64,000 nt of DNA from Voacanga thouarsii. Lineage: Eukaryota > Streptophyta > Magnoliopsida > Gentianales > Apocynaceae. A program made the position numbers and the translations under genes. Shown here in pieces: positions 1 to 11,580 of this stretch (within the stretch, counting starts at the first letter, position 1; the number at the start of each line of letters is the position of its first letter). The stretch is from positions 1,104,501 through 1,168,500 of the forward strand of contig JANUWF010001497.1 in the NCBI GenBank assembly GCA_026120185.1. Direction: 5' to 3'. A model generated the notes under the pieces. It made no database searches, was not told where the DNA came from, and worked only from the letters and a program-made list of their open reading frames with translations.

Positions 1-1660
1 GTCCATGCATCATAAATTCAGTTACAACTATATATCCAATTGGATCTTTAGCTAGATCTGGTATTTCTGCAGATATAACTTCATCTATTTCTTTAGATGT
101 GTGTCTCTTTGACGGTTGATGAATCCATATGATAATATGTGCATGTGGAATGCCTCTTTTTTGAAATTCAATGGTGTATACTACTGCAACCAAAGTCATA
201 CGTACATGAAATATTTGTAGTATTGCAAATAGCAAATGTATTTTGAAGCTATGAAAATATACCTGCATCAACTTGTCCAAATATTTTATTCTTTGTAATG
301 TCTTCAATCATTTCTTCGAGTTTTATTTTAAAGACACGGACTTCAATATCTGGTCTATTTTCTACTCTTTGTTAAGGTAGTTCTTGTAGCATTTCCTGAA
401 TTTCTGGCCAGTTTGGATTTGCTGTAAATGTAATGAAGAAATTTGGATTGCCAAAAATTCTGCACAATGCCATTGCATCTTGATAGTTTTGAGCTATGTA
501 TCGAGGATCACCAGTGAAAGAAGAAGGTAAAATAGTTTTTTGGCCCCCTTGTGTAGAATCTGTATCTCCCCTTTGAACTGCATCAAATACATTTCTGTAT
601 AATTCAGTTCGTAATTTTCCCTAGTGGTCTTTGATCCATTGAAGTCGTGCTTGATCAATTCCTGTATAAGCATCAACAATAAACTGTTGAAATAATCTTC
701 CAGACAGCAATAATGTATTTTCTTCTGTCCTTCTATGTTGTAATATGTATGCATAGTACTCCCGCATTGTCATATATTGCCTTTTACCATGACGTTAACT
801 CGTAGATTTGACATATGGAATCTGAGGATGAAATCCATCTTCACCATAAGGAAATAACAAAGGATACTGTAATGCCATGAAGCATGGATGTAGGTAACTA
901 ATTCTTTGCAGTGTACCTGACGTCATTTCAACAATAATGTCTCTGTCCTTTGTTATATGATTTATGTCTCCAACTATGAGAGCTGCTATTTCTAATACTG
1001 TTGGTGGTTGGTATTGCCTGGTGTTTAAAGTCCTACTATGGAAGAGCCTGATTTTGAAGTCACCTATGTTGGAATTCTTATGCCTGTCTTGAGCAATTCT
1101 GAACACTTTGACCAATTCGTTGTGTTCATCAAGCATATGAATCAATTCCTGGATAATTCCTGCATTCAACTTGCTGTTTGAATTTCTTTGATTCACTGCT
1201 TTTAGTCTGTTATGCACTTCATTTACAGTATCATGAAAATACAGCTGGATAAAGTGTGCATCTTTTCCACTTTCTGGAATCAGAGAACCAAGCCTATGAT
1301 AATTTTCACCATTTATCCGATAGATGTATGGTCCTGAGTGTTGGTTGATTTGCTCATCAACTTTTGCACCCATAGATGTCATTGAGAACATTGAGTTATA
1401 TGCTCTGATATTTCCAAGAAAGGTATGGAATGTTCAAGTACATTATGAGAGAGTAGGGAATTCAGGGGCTCTGGAGCAAACCTTCTTGTTGGCAAATGAA
1501 TTTTTCCTTGCCTACAACATAATTTATATCTTGGATGTGTTTTTTTTCGAATGCTCTTTTATTTTCTCGTGCTCCTAAAATACTGCCTGACAAAATTGAC
1601 ATTGATATTTAGCTTTTCCATAGTAAGAGCTTGTGTTCAGTTGAGAATCTGTGAACAATG
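1..1660 (-). pseudogene. Helitron Rep/helicase, N-terminal part (runs off left edge)
   Basis: Helitron replication-initiator (Helitron_like_N) domain of the Rep/helicase that drives rolling-circle transposition. On the minus strand a Cys-rich stretch (QCQFC near 1600, then YKLCCRQGKIHLP near 1520) is followed by NIRAYNSMFSMTSMGAKVD (near 1390), ENYHRLGSLIPESGKDAHF (near 1270) and a block around 360-480 (NPNFFITFTANPNWPEI). Near 165-125 it reads FQKRGIPHAHIIIW, which holds the two-histidine metal-binding (HUH) motif of rolling-circle nucleases. The helicase half would lie beyond position 1. An in-frame TAG near 1605, frame changes between 1400 and 1600 and further breaks near 750-790 mark it as decayed, although some breaks could be introns. 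The family call is firm; coding capacity is doubtful. Confidence 0.85.
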
Positions 1661-1740
1661 TAATTGATTTAGTTTTATGAAATAGTGCTATATACATGAA
1701 CTATGAACCGAAACAATGATGTGTAAGAATTCGTACCTCT

Positions 1741-3294
1741 AACAGGTATGGTTGGTTTTTGCTGTGAAACTCTGTTATTTTTAACAGAGCATTTTCTCTT
1801 CGAATTTATGATGTTTCTGTGTTCTTTTCTTCTTCTCCTTGCATATTCTGTTATATGGAAAAACTCCCGGAATAGGGAATCGGTTATATGTCAAATAAAT
1901 CATGTAACAAAATTAAACTGCTAATTTTTACTAACTATGGATTCATATTTATGATGAAATTATTTTGATCATCCTATAATAAGAATTTGTGGAATGAGTA
2001 ACATTTATTACCTGCTGAAATAATGTTAGATTTGCTATTTGAACTGCTAGTAATTATTGAACGAAGATGTTTTTCAATACGCCTTTTTCTCTTATTTTTT
2101 AGAATCTAAACACGTTCCTTTCTTTTTGTCCTTACTATTGCTATGAGAATGATTCATTGTATGTAAATTGTGGATGATATATGATAACTAATACAGCTGA
2201 GAAATAAATTATGAAATGCTTTATGACTAATTCAATTACCTTTTTCAATATTATGATTCACAGCATAATTGTAATAATGAATGTTCATTATTGAATGCTG
2301 TTGGTTGGTGGTATGGATGCTTCTGCTGTGGTCCATTGACATATGATCTATTGTAGCTGATTCAATGTTGGTGTTAGTCTACAAATGTTCAACTACAAAG
2401 ATATTGAAGAAACATGTTAGAAAATTTTAAAACAATCAATTGAAAGGTATTTTGAAACGATTCTCAAAATTCCATCATATTTCTTCCAAAACCCAAGTTA
2501 TGATAGCAATTTAGTAGTGATTTGTATTGTTTTTTACTATCACAGACATTGCCTAACTTCATGAAAACCTTTTTCTTCTTTGGATATTCTCTTTCTCTTG
2601 ACTTTCATAATGGACATGGAAGAGAGTTTCCACAGACACACAAATTGCATGCAAATTTGTCAATGATAGTATTTTTCATATTTCTCATGTTCAGAATGTT
2701 CATCCATTTTTTTGGAAATTCAATGGTAAATAGTCATCAGTGCACAACATTTATTTTTTAAAACTTATGATTGTTGTTAAGTATATGGTTGGCGTTTTTT
2801 TATTCTTTGAAGGGATGATACTCATATTATTCTTTTTTATGTATCAGTTTGTGTTACAATGAGCGCAACATTGAAACTTGATTTTGGTCAAGGGGTAGGA
2901 CTGTAGGGACATTACAAATCATAGGCTACAAGTTTAAGGCAGTTGTTCTGCAATGCTATGTCTTCGATTCAATAGTAACCATAATGTCATTTTTGTTTTT
3001 CCGGTGAAAGTTCATTTATAGAGATGTATTTATTGCTCAATAACCATAAGTATTATCGGATATTGAAGAAATACTATTTACAATAATATGACTTCGAAAT
3101 CAGTAGATCATTTTGATATTTTGGAGTTGGTGGAGGGAGTTACCTGATGAAATATTTTTTCTTTTTGAACTGCTGTGACTTGCTGAAGCAATTTCTTGTT
3201 CAATTGGAGCAATTGGCTTTCTTTTTCTTCTTATCTTATCTTTGTATGATGTTCTACGGACAAAGTTAACAAAAGCATCAGAAACTGGTCTCAA
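1741..3294 (-). pseudogene. Possible 5' exons of the Helitron Rep gene, basic
   Basis: Upstream of the Rep domain on the minus strand are three short Lys/Arg-rich open stretches: about 3294-3146 (RRKRKPIAPIEQEIASASHS), about 2110-2010 (KNKRKRRIEKHLRS) and about 1860-1740 (EYARRRRKEHRNI). Each ends at a GT that could be a splice donor (GTAACT, GTAATA, GTACGA), and the last two follow AG. Helitron Rep proteins often start with a basic, poorly conserved segment, so these may be its first exons. No domain is visible, and the exon assignment is inference from position, strand and composition. The AT-rich spacers between them (including about 2120-3140) show nothing else. Confidence 0.35.
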
Positions 3295-3419
3295 AAGTTT
3301 GTTTTTATTGTGCAGCCTTTTTCCAATATTTATATGGTTTGAAAGAAGTTATATGGTATTTGTAGTGGTTTTATTCTTGGCTTTTTGCTCATTAAAAAAA
3401 CTACCTTAATTGGTTGGTG

Positions 3420-4990
3420 ATATGAGCTAAATTGGTTATACTTTGCTTAGTTATTTGAGACTCTTTTATAATACATTTGGTGAAATAACTAGTCATATTC
3501 TTTCATATTTGAGATTTTACCATTGGAAGGGTATTTTGGTCATTATCTTAGAATTTTGGGTAAAACAAAGCAAAACCGTCGCGAAACAGAGCAGAGGCAC
3601 GCCGACTGTAAGGCTGGAACCGGCGCCGGCTGCACTCTGGAACGTATGCACACAATTCGGAGAAAAATCGACGGACGAGTGGAGATACAGAACCAAGGCG
3701 GCGTCGGCTGTGGTCTGTCCCTGAGGCGGTGCTGTGATCTTTTTACGCGTTTTTGGAAATCTGAAGAGTTTTAGCAGCTTCTAACTTCTACTCGGTCAAG
3801 AACTTTGTACCCACGAGTTCAGGCACCTCTTAAGCCTATAAATAGATGAAAAACACAAGGGAAAAAGAGAGAATTCATTGATCATGATAGAAAATCACTC
3901 AATCCAAGGAGGAATTCTTCAAAGTTCAAGCAGGGTTGTACAAGAAGGTCTTTAAAGGAAGAAGGTCTTCAAATGAAGAAGAAGGAGGCTTATCTATGAG
4001 TTCTTTCTTTTACTTTGTTTTCTTTTTCTTGACAATGATATGTTAATTATTTTATTGTAATTTAACATTGTTTTAGATATTCATGATTTCTAGAGTTATT
4101 TGATTTTTTGATTAATTGGTTATTATTCTTGGTATTCAATTACTTATGTCTATTACGAGATTCGTTAGTTGATTCTATCCATTGACTTATTGGACCAAAG
4201 GGGGTTGATGGGTGTTTCGATTTATTAATTTCATATTCTGTTGGCAATTGACTTGCTGGACCAAAGGGGGTTGATTGTTTAAGAACTGGTAATTGAAGGT
4301 TAATTGATGTCTTCCGAGACCAATGGTTCATTGATTAATTTCATGCTCTAAATTCGCCGAGACCAAGGGAATTTAATTAAGGATTGTGTTTAATGCGTCT
4401 TTTGGATGAATTAGTTGAGATGGACCAAGTGATTCTAATTTATCTAGAATATAGGGATTTCATAGAATGACCATCAAAGTGAGTCTACCTTCATCCTTCA
4501 TGGTGTCAAAAGAATTATTGGTTATGATAATGGTTAAGTACTTTAAGATCATGTTTGTCTAAACAATAGCTTGAGTTACATAAATCTACGTCCTTGACAC
4601 AGACATATACATATTTTTATTTTTATTTTCTTTTTTAACTTTCCTTTTTATTTATTTTTCACTTTATCGAGTCGGTTAAACAATGAAAGAAGGGTAATTA
4701 ATGTCTACTTATTCCTTGAGGATCGACACTTGTTTTAACCCTATGCTCAGTTAATGATGAGTACGCTTGCTCATATGTGTGATTTGGGTTTAACGTTTTA
4801 ATTTGAACTTGTTTGGGAATGTGCTTAGATTTGTATGATTTTTATACCCAAGTCTGAACGCATCAATTGGATTTATTTTTATTCCCGACCGCTATTAATT
4901 TTCTAGTGTAGGGGTTAAATGCTACGGTTGTTCATTAAAAGGCCACCAACGAAACGAAACATATGATTCTTTTTATTTCCTTTCAAAACA
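3420..4990 (+). repeat. LTR-like block, probable solo LTR (ends not fixed)
   Basis: This block separates the Helitron Rep from the RPA-like gene. It carries a TATA box (CCTATAAATA, 3835-3844) about 0.4 kb in, then a purine-rich leader and a long AT-rich stretch. Two direct copies of GGACCAAAGGGGGTTGAT-type sequence lie near 4192 and 4259, with weaker GAGACCAA copies to 4370. TATA followed by a long non-coding leader resembles long LTRs of Ty3/gypsy elements. No protein domain is present. I could not fix a TG...CA pair or a target duplication, so type and limits are tentative. Confidence 0.35.
3835..3844 (+). promoter_or_regulatory. TATA box of the LTR-like block
   Basis: CCTATAAATA followed by an A/G-rich leader, the layout of plant LTR promoters. 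Activity is inferred. Confidence 0.4.
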
Positions 4991-5171
4991 ATCAATTGGA
5001 AACCGTTTTGACGTCTCTGTTGGGAGATTTGATTGATATATATTTTATGATGCTGAAATGCATATTTAAGTAAATGAAGTTACATATAGGAACGGGCGGC
5101 AAAGCCCCCAAAGAAAGAAATTCCAACCCAGTTATCCCCTCATTTCTCTTCTGCTGACTTCCAGTTCCAGG

Positions 5172-5551
5172 ATGCCTCTTATAGGTCTCATCTTCGGCGA
5201 AAGAAAAGAAGTTTCAAACTACACCAATGACCCAAATGAGATAGTTGAAGACCCAAATGGGATAGTTGAAAGTGCATTGGATGAAGGAACGGTATGTGAT
5301 TTTCCAATGTCCAAGCTTTGCTTTGTTATACAAAAAAAAAAAAAAAAACATTCAAATTGGTACAATGTTTATGTACTATGTAGGTGTCATCTACAAAAGA
5401 AGTCCCAACAAATGTCCAGGAAACTGATTTTGAAGAACTAATGCCCTTAATAAAAACACCTCTGGTAGCTTGGAACAAAGGAAGAAACAGAACTCAGTAT
5501 GCATTTGCCAATGTTTATGCTAACTATGCTGGGAGAAAAAGGGGAAAATAA
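5172..5551 (+). CDS. Small two-exon gene of unknown function
   Basis: Not recognised. An ATG at 5172 opens a 40-codon exon (MPLIGLIFGERKEVSNYTND...) ending at a GTATGT donor after 5291. The intron contains a run of 17 A and ends in TATGTAG at 5383. Joining 5172-5291 to 5384-5551 keeps the frame and gives about 95 residues, with an acidic first half (repeated NEIVEDPN/NGIVES) and a basic end (AGRKRGK) before TAA. About 100 bp upstream is an AT-rich TTTAAGTA that could be a weak TATA box. The gene is opposite in strand to the flanking Helitron genes, so it could be a captured host fragment or a chance model. No membrane segment or signal peptide is seen. Confidence 0.35.
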
Positions 5552-6555
5552 TTTGCTGATTTTGGCCTTTGTTTATGCTGTTATAGGTTTCATAGCAAAG
5601 ATACTGCTGAAGGACCAATAGCACAGAACAAAAAATGAAGCCAAAATTAAATGCTACCTTAACGTTCATATGTAAAGTCAAAATGGTATGACATTGGATG
5701 TTGCAATATGAAGAGTTCATAGATCATGAATGATGAACTGTTGGACAGGATCAACTTTGGTTTTGTAAATATCTATGTCTATGAAAATATCACATATAGA
5801 TATTTCAGTTTTCTTTGAAATGATTTCTTCCCTAGGGTAATTCTGATGTACAAAGGAATTGAATATAAGTTTCACAATTTGTACAGGATTCTAAGACTTG
5901 TGCAACTGTCTAATGTGCTTCTGGCTTCATTATCTGTCAGGTCTTCAGTTGTCCTTGTTTCCAGTATCAAACAAAGCTTTCTTGTTGTTAACATGACCTT
6001 TTTTTGTCATTCTTGCCATGCCATATTTGGAAAAATAAATGAAATATCTTCAGTTGGGCAAAAACTGTGCATCCAGTAAAATTATGTATTTGGGTAGATT
6101 CTTACTGAAATCGCAGTTTTTTCTTCTACTCATGTTATGTTGGAGTTTCAATTTCATCTGCGCCTGATGGTTGGACCCACTCCTCCTTATTTTGTACCTC
6201 CTATTGGTTTTTTAGACATATATATGACCACATGTTATTTTTTCTGAATGATGAAATGTTGAGACTAACAAAATTTGCACAGCAATGTAAAATACCTTCG
6301 ATCCTTGTACATATGTGTCAACAACATCCAATGGTTCATATGTTTAGAAAACAGTAAAGCATTCTCTGTCTATCCCTCAGCTTTGTTCATTGAATTTGAC
6401 TTGGCAAATATATTCTTTTCCAATTAGGTTTTTCAAAGGTGCAGGAACTGCATCATCTATGCCTTCCTAATAACACCATACAATTAGCTACTCACTTCAT
6501 ACTGTCTGTTGCAAACATTGATGTTACTATTATTATACATGTCATGGAAACTTAC
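5552..6555. other. No gene recognised
   Basis: AT-rich spacer between the small two-exon gene and the 3' end of the RPA-like gene. Short open stretches are present on both strands but none shows a known domain or consistent splice sites. Confidence 0.4.
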
Positions 6556-9134
6556 CTCTGCTATTTTTTCAGCCAATTTTGCAGCCGACATGTGAACCAT
6601 TTTCTCAACCTCTCTATCGAATAAGATAAAGTGAGCTTTTCCGGTATTGTCACCGACAATTACTTCTACACGATATCTGTTTTGCAATATCATGAGATAA
6701 TGTTAATATGCTGGGTGAGATGCATATGTAAGAAGCTACATGCTAAATTACCTGATTTCTGAATACTCTTCAATTTTCCCACATATTTCACACCCTAATT
6801 GTCTGCCTAGTATTTTCAGTTTTTTCCTACATATACTGCATGAACTGTATCTCTAACTATTGTATGTGTCAATGTCAAGAACAGTAATACTGGAGTAATA
6901 GGTTGTACCCTGCTTTTCATCAAGTGCAAGCAATCCAGTGTTCATTTTCATGGGTATCCAAAACTCCAGCAAAAAAATTAGCACAAACACTCCATATAAG
7001 GACTACAGCATAAGTTATGACACTAATATGTTATACATTGCAAAAATCATCATACCAAGTCATCTCCATTTCGAACCATGTCCCCGAGTTATTCTAATGT
7101 TTGCCTGTTCTGTTCATAATTTTTCCTTGTCAGTATAACATAAGGAAGCTTCATTTCAATAGGATGTTGTGCTATGTTTCTTGCCTCAGACCTGATCAAG
7201 TATGTCATTAGATATCTATTGTCAATGCAAATTTCAGTCAAAAACTTCAATTGTCTTATACTTACATTTTCTTGAAGTTTTCTACTTCAGGAATCTGCAA
7301 ATTAACATATATCTTTGTCGTACTGCTACTTGATAATGTGGCAGATCTATTTGTCATCTTTGATAATTATTGATGTAAAAATTGCTACTTGGATATGTTC
7401 GTTGGCCATTTCTTTGTTTCCCTTGACGATATCCGTTGTAGCTCCCCATAATGTAACCTGTAACTGTCTTCCACTAATGGCAACAGTAATGTCATGGTCA
7501 TTTCTCTGTCAGTAATGCAAATTATGTAAACCATGAACAAATTATTAGCCATGTGGTTGCTTTACCTTCCATCTTTGAGAGCCACTGTCTGCAACTTGAC
7601 ACGGTGGCTAAATTTATTTCTCTCCCCAGCATTTGAAATTTCTGTTATCATTCCAATCACATCTATTCATTGTATGCAATAGTCACATTAAGCAACAACA
7701 AATAATTTAAGTAGCAAGTTAATTCATACTTGAGACTAATTGTTTCAAGCAGCAGGCACACAAATACAATAGATAAATCAGGGAGATAGATAAAGCAATA
7801 TGTCAAATTCAGGGGGTTTCTGGTAGCCCAGAATCAAGGGAAGGCCAAATCTTTATAATTCCTTTCCTTAAGCAGCTATATATGGCAGAAACCACCAACT
7901 TCAGACGGGCAAAGAAGTAACAGAATTCCTGTATCGAGTCAAAAAGGCTATTCAAATTACAACAGGCATACAAATACAATAGATAAATCAGAGAGATAGA
8001 TAAAGCAGATATATCAAATTCAGGGGGTTTCTGGTAGTCCAGAATCAAGGGAAGGCCAAATCTTTATAATTCCTTTCCCTAAGCAGCTACATATGGCAGA
8101 AACCACCAACTTTAGACGGGCAAAGAAGCAACATAATTCCTGTATCGAGTCAAGAAGGCTATTCAGATTGTTAGTATTAGGCATCGAATGCAGTTTTTTT
8201 TAATTTTTATTGGGCAATAGAGTGCAAAAAGCGAGTGGTATGGTCTTCATTCTCCCATTCTGCATCAAGTGCTGACTTTTCTGTCTTCGTTGAGGGCCTT
8301 GCCTTTCCCTCTAAGTCAGGGCCTAATCTTTTCATTCACGACTTAATGTCAGTAAGCAAGGAAAGAAAATATATCTAATCGAAGTCAAGGGCCTAATCCT
8401 TGTATTGGTTCTTCAGTTTCTGTGTAATAGCCCGGCAGGGAAGCCCAATTAGGCTAATGCTCTCCATATGGCTTTCAAATGAACGAAGCCAATCTGCCAG
8501 TTCACTGAATAATGGATAAACGAAGAAAGGTTATTGTGCCTTACCAACTAACATAGAGATATCTCTGGCGCATGAATGAACGTCATCGAAAGACAGCAAT
8601 TGGAATTTATGTCAGGGAATTTTGGGCAGCTCATCTTCAATTTCTTGCAGGTAAGTACTATCGTCGATAACAGTTTGCAGTTCCTCATTCACAATTCTGT
8701 AATTCGCTTTCGTCATTTGCAGTGAGAAATTCTTCATTATGTAGAAATTTCCTTCTTCAAGATAGTCATGAAATTGTGCCATGAATCAACTACGGATTAC
8801 ACAATGCTTCATATTTTCCTGCAGTAGACAAAATCCATGTGAATACAATTGTTTACTCCAATTAATGATCATGTTCAATTGTAAAATGGAATCCACCAAT
8901 AATCAAGGACAACAACAAATTTTAACGCTTCAAGGAGAGTACCTTTTCATCCATAACCAAGAAATCAAGACTTATGACTTCAGTTGGTTTTTGTGCATGA
9001 TATGTCTCCCATAATCTTAAAATTCTGAAACACACACGCTTTTGTTGCTTACCTTCGGACAATTGATTTAACATAACAAAGCCCCGTTGTTCTATTGTAG
9101 AATGCCTGTAGGTTGTGTTCTGTGTAGTCTTCAC
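6556..9134 (-). pseudogene. RPA70-like single-strand DNA-binding protein (Helitron-associated)
   Basis: Resembles the large subunit of replication protein A, built of OB folds that bind single-stranded DNA. Read right to left: a first OB-fold segment (RILRLWETYHAQKPTEV, near 9035-8985; LVMDEK near 8947), its continuation after an intron (FHDYLEEGNFYIMKNFSLQM near 8765-8710), a second OB fold (IDVIGMITEISNAGE near 7665; LQVTLWGATTDIVKGNKE near 7460), and a C-terminal zinc-ribbon OB fold with CSIC...CEIC (6752-6905), then YRVEVIVGDNTGKAHFILFD in the exon 6556-6676. Splice sites fit at several joins. A stop replaces the usual Trp just before the zinc ribbon (near 6867), and frames break near 7370 and 8610. 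Plant Helitrons commonly carry such a gene beside Rep, and this one shares the Rep strand. A captured host RPA copy is the alternative. Confidence 0.8.
7752..8171. repeat. 210-bp tandem duplication inside the RPA-like gene
   Basis: Two adjacent, nearly identical copies (7752-7961 and 7962-8171), each opening with AGGCAYACAAATACAATAG and including TTCAGGGGGTTTCTGGTAG. The second copy is offset by exactly 210 bases. It lies in a presumed intron between the first and second OB-fold segments. Confidence 0.9.
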
Positions 9135-9396
9135 AGGAGACTATTTATTATGTGATTGAAGATGAATGATCTAATGAATCCTCCTCTATTCAGATGTACC
9201 GAACATAATGCAAAAAACAATGAAGGGAGTGAATTTGAGGAGGTTTGAAGGGATTAGGCGTATGGATTTATTGAAGGGACGTTTCATGGATTTGGAAAGG
9301 TTTACAGAGATTAGGAGATTCATCAGGTTTCAACTTGCCAGCTGGCCGCGCAGGACGATGCCAGGTGGCTCTCTCAAGAGCTTCTGCAGCTTCTAT

Positions 9397-9401
<5 letters not shown>

Positions 9402-9437
<36 letters not shown>
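9402..9437. repeat. (AT)n microsatellite
   Basis: An uninterrupted TA dinucleotide run sits exactly where the outer copia LTR begins. It may mark the truncation point of that LTR. The preceding 9135-9401 has no recognised gene. Confidence 0.95.
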
Positions 9438-9439
<2 letters not shown>

Positions 9440-11580
9440 CACAATCATACATTTTAACAGTTTAACTCATCAAGGGGCCCATAGATATCTTTCTCAAGAA
9501 TAGAGGGACCAATTCCTTAATTTTCTTTCACATTCCTCTCTTTGACTTATTCTATATCCTATAGTAGTCTTATTTAATTATCTAGTTAGAGACAACTTAA
9601 GACTATTGTTAGGATTCGTGGACTCCTAAACGCGAAAAACATCTACGAATCTTTTTCGAAGACCCAAGTAAACAATTAAGAAGATCTAAAGGTTTACAGA
9701 ATTACCTCTATTTGGAGTAATCGAGATCTTTCAATTCTGATTATGCTGTCGTACGTGCAACCCGAACGATTACTAGACGCTGTAGTGTGCGAATGTCCTC
9801 TATCGGATACACACAACAAACTAACTTGTTACCCCGAGAGTGCTAGTGCCTAGAGTTTGAGAGGCTTATTTTTCTAGTGAATAGAGGCACGAATATTTTT
9901 AATAGAACGGGACTCTTGAAAAGACGACTAGGGTTTTCTTAAAAACTCCTCCGAACTCTTAGAGTCCAACTCTGATAATATCTTATCATATTTTAATTTA
10001 AATTCAAATTAAATTAAAACTGATATGATAAGATTCTGTCATTATCTCAGTAATTTAACTAATAAATTTACCGAATCAGATTCTTATAATCTGGACATCA
10101 TCCAGATACATTGAATATGGATATATTTCCAAATTCATTGTATCTGGTAAATTTTCGAGGTTCAATTAACTTAAACATATTTTCAAATTCATCGAATCTA
10201 GTTACCAAAAAAATAACCTAACAAGTTCGCTTATTGTGTGACCATATAGGTTCATTTAACACTGAAAGTGTGCCTAAATCATATATAAATAGCCCACAAG
10301 TTTTAAGCGATTTCTAGCAAAACATTATAACTATCCAGGTTAAATAAAGATCAGTGATCTCTTTAAACCAAACCATAATTTTATATTTAGTCCTTTTATC
10401 ACACGATATCCAGATTAAGCATAAGGCACGAAGTATGTTATCCTTATTAAGCTTAATCAATTATTTCTTTATTTCATAGTAGACTGTTCAAACAAATGAT
10501 ATTAATATCTTAGATCGATATATTTGAGCACGACCATACATTTTAACGGTCTAATTTATCAAGGGGCCCATAGATATCTCTACCATAATTGAGAGGGATA
10601 AATTCCTTCACTATCAATCATATTCCTTTCCTTGATTATTCTATATCTAACAGTAGTCCAATTTATGATATGGTTAAAGACAATTTTAGACAACGTCAAA
10701 ATATAGAATTTATCAAGTAGAAAACTATGATGAATTTAGGTCGAATGACTTTTAATATCATTATGGTTAAAAAGTACTTATGACATGTTTCATGAAGTAC
10801 TCTCATAGTGAATCATGTCCAATACAATGTTCTCTAACATTTATTTATATTTTGACTTGATATCACAAATATCCATGACTAGTAAAACATAGCAATTAAG
10901 TCACAAACATACTAATCTTAATTTATTATTGTTCCAATAATAATAATAAATCAAGGACAATTTTAGAATAGTCATTGTATTCATTGTAGGGTTTTACTAT
11001 CAAGTCACGTACTTGATGATCACAAAACAAAATGCACTATTTATGGAAAGAAAAATCTCATATTATTATATAAAATATAACGACAATAGTATAAGTACAA
11101 ATTGATTCTAGGGCATATCCCTAACAACTATGTCAAGATATAGAATCTACCAAGTATGAAACAATGATGAATTCAGGTCAAAGGACATTTAGTATCATAA
11201 TTTGAGAGAGAAGTACTTATGAAATGTCCCATGAAGTACTCTCATAGTGGGTTATGCCCAATATAATATTTCTTAACATCTATTTATATTTTGACTTGAT
11301 GTCCTATATATCCATGACTTGTAAAATATAGTCATCATGTTATAAACTTACTAATATTAATTTATTATTGTTTCACCAATAATAATCGATTAGGGATATT
11401 TTAAGAATAGTTATTCTACTTGCTATAAGATTTTACTATCAAGTCACATACTTGATGACCATAAAGAAAAATATACTATTCATAGAAATAAATGCCTCGT
11501 ATTTATTGCGAAATTATTGAATAACAAATATAATAAATTTTGAATGACAAATACAAATTGTTTAAGACATATTCCCAACA
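9438..11580 (-). repeat. Truncated copia LTR (outer), split by an inner LTR
   Basis: On the minus strand this starts at 11580 with TGTTGGGAATATGTC, a typical copia LTR start. It runs to 11127, is interrupted by the inner LTR, and resumes at 9606 down to about 9438, where an (AT)n tract replaces the rest. The two pieces align with continuous sequence in the inner LTR (compare 9438-9606 with 10525-10690, and 11132-11580 with 10696-11126). The missing end is on the left. It interrupts a gypsy RT fragment that begins at 11581. Confidence 0.8.
9607..11126 (-). mobile_element. Inner copia solo LTR, TSD ACTAT
   Basis: A 1520-bp LTR begins TGTTAGG at 9607, ends CCTAACA at 11126 and is flanked on both sides by ACTAT (9602-9606 and 11127-11131). 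Minus-strand orientation follows from TGTTAGGGATATGCCC at its right end. It has no internal coding region, so it is a solo LTR left by recombination. It is related to the LTR it sits in. Confidence 0.9.
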
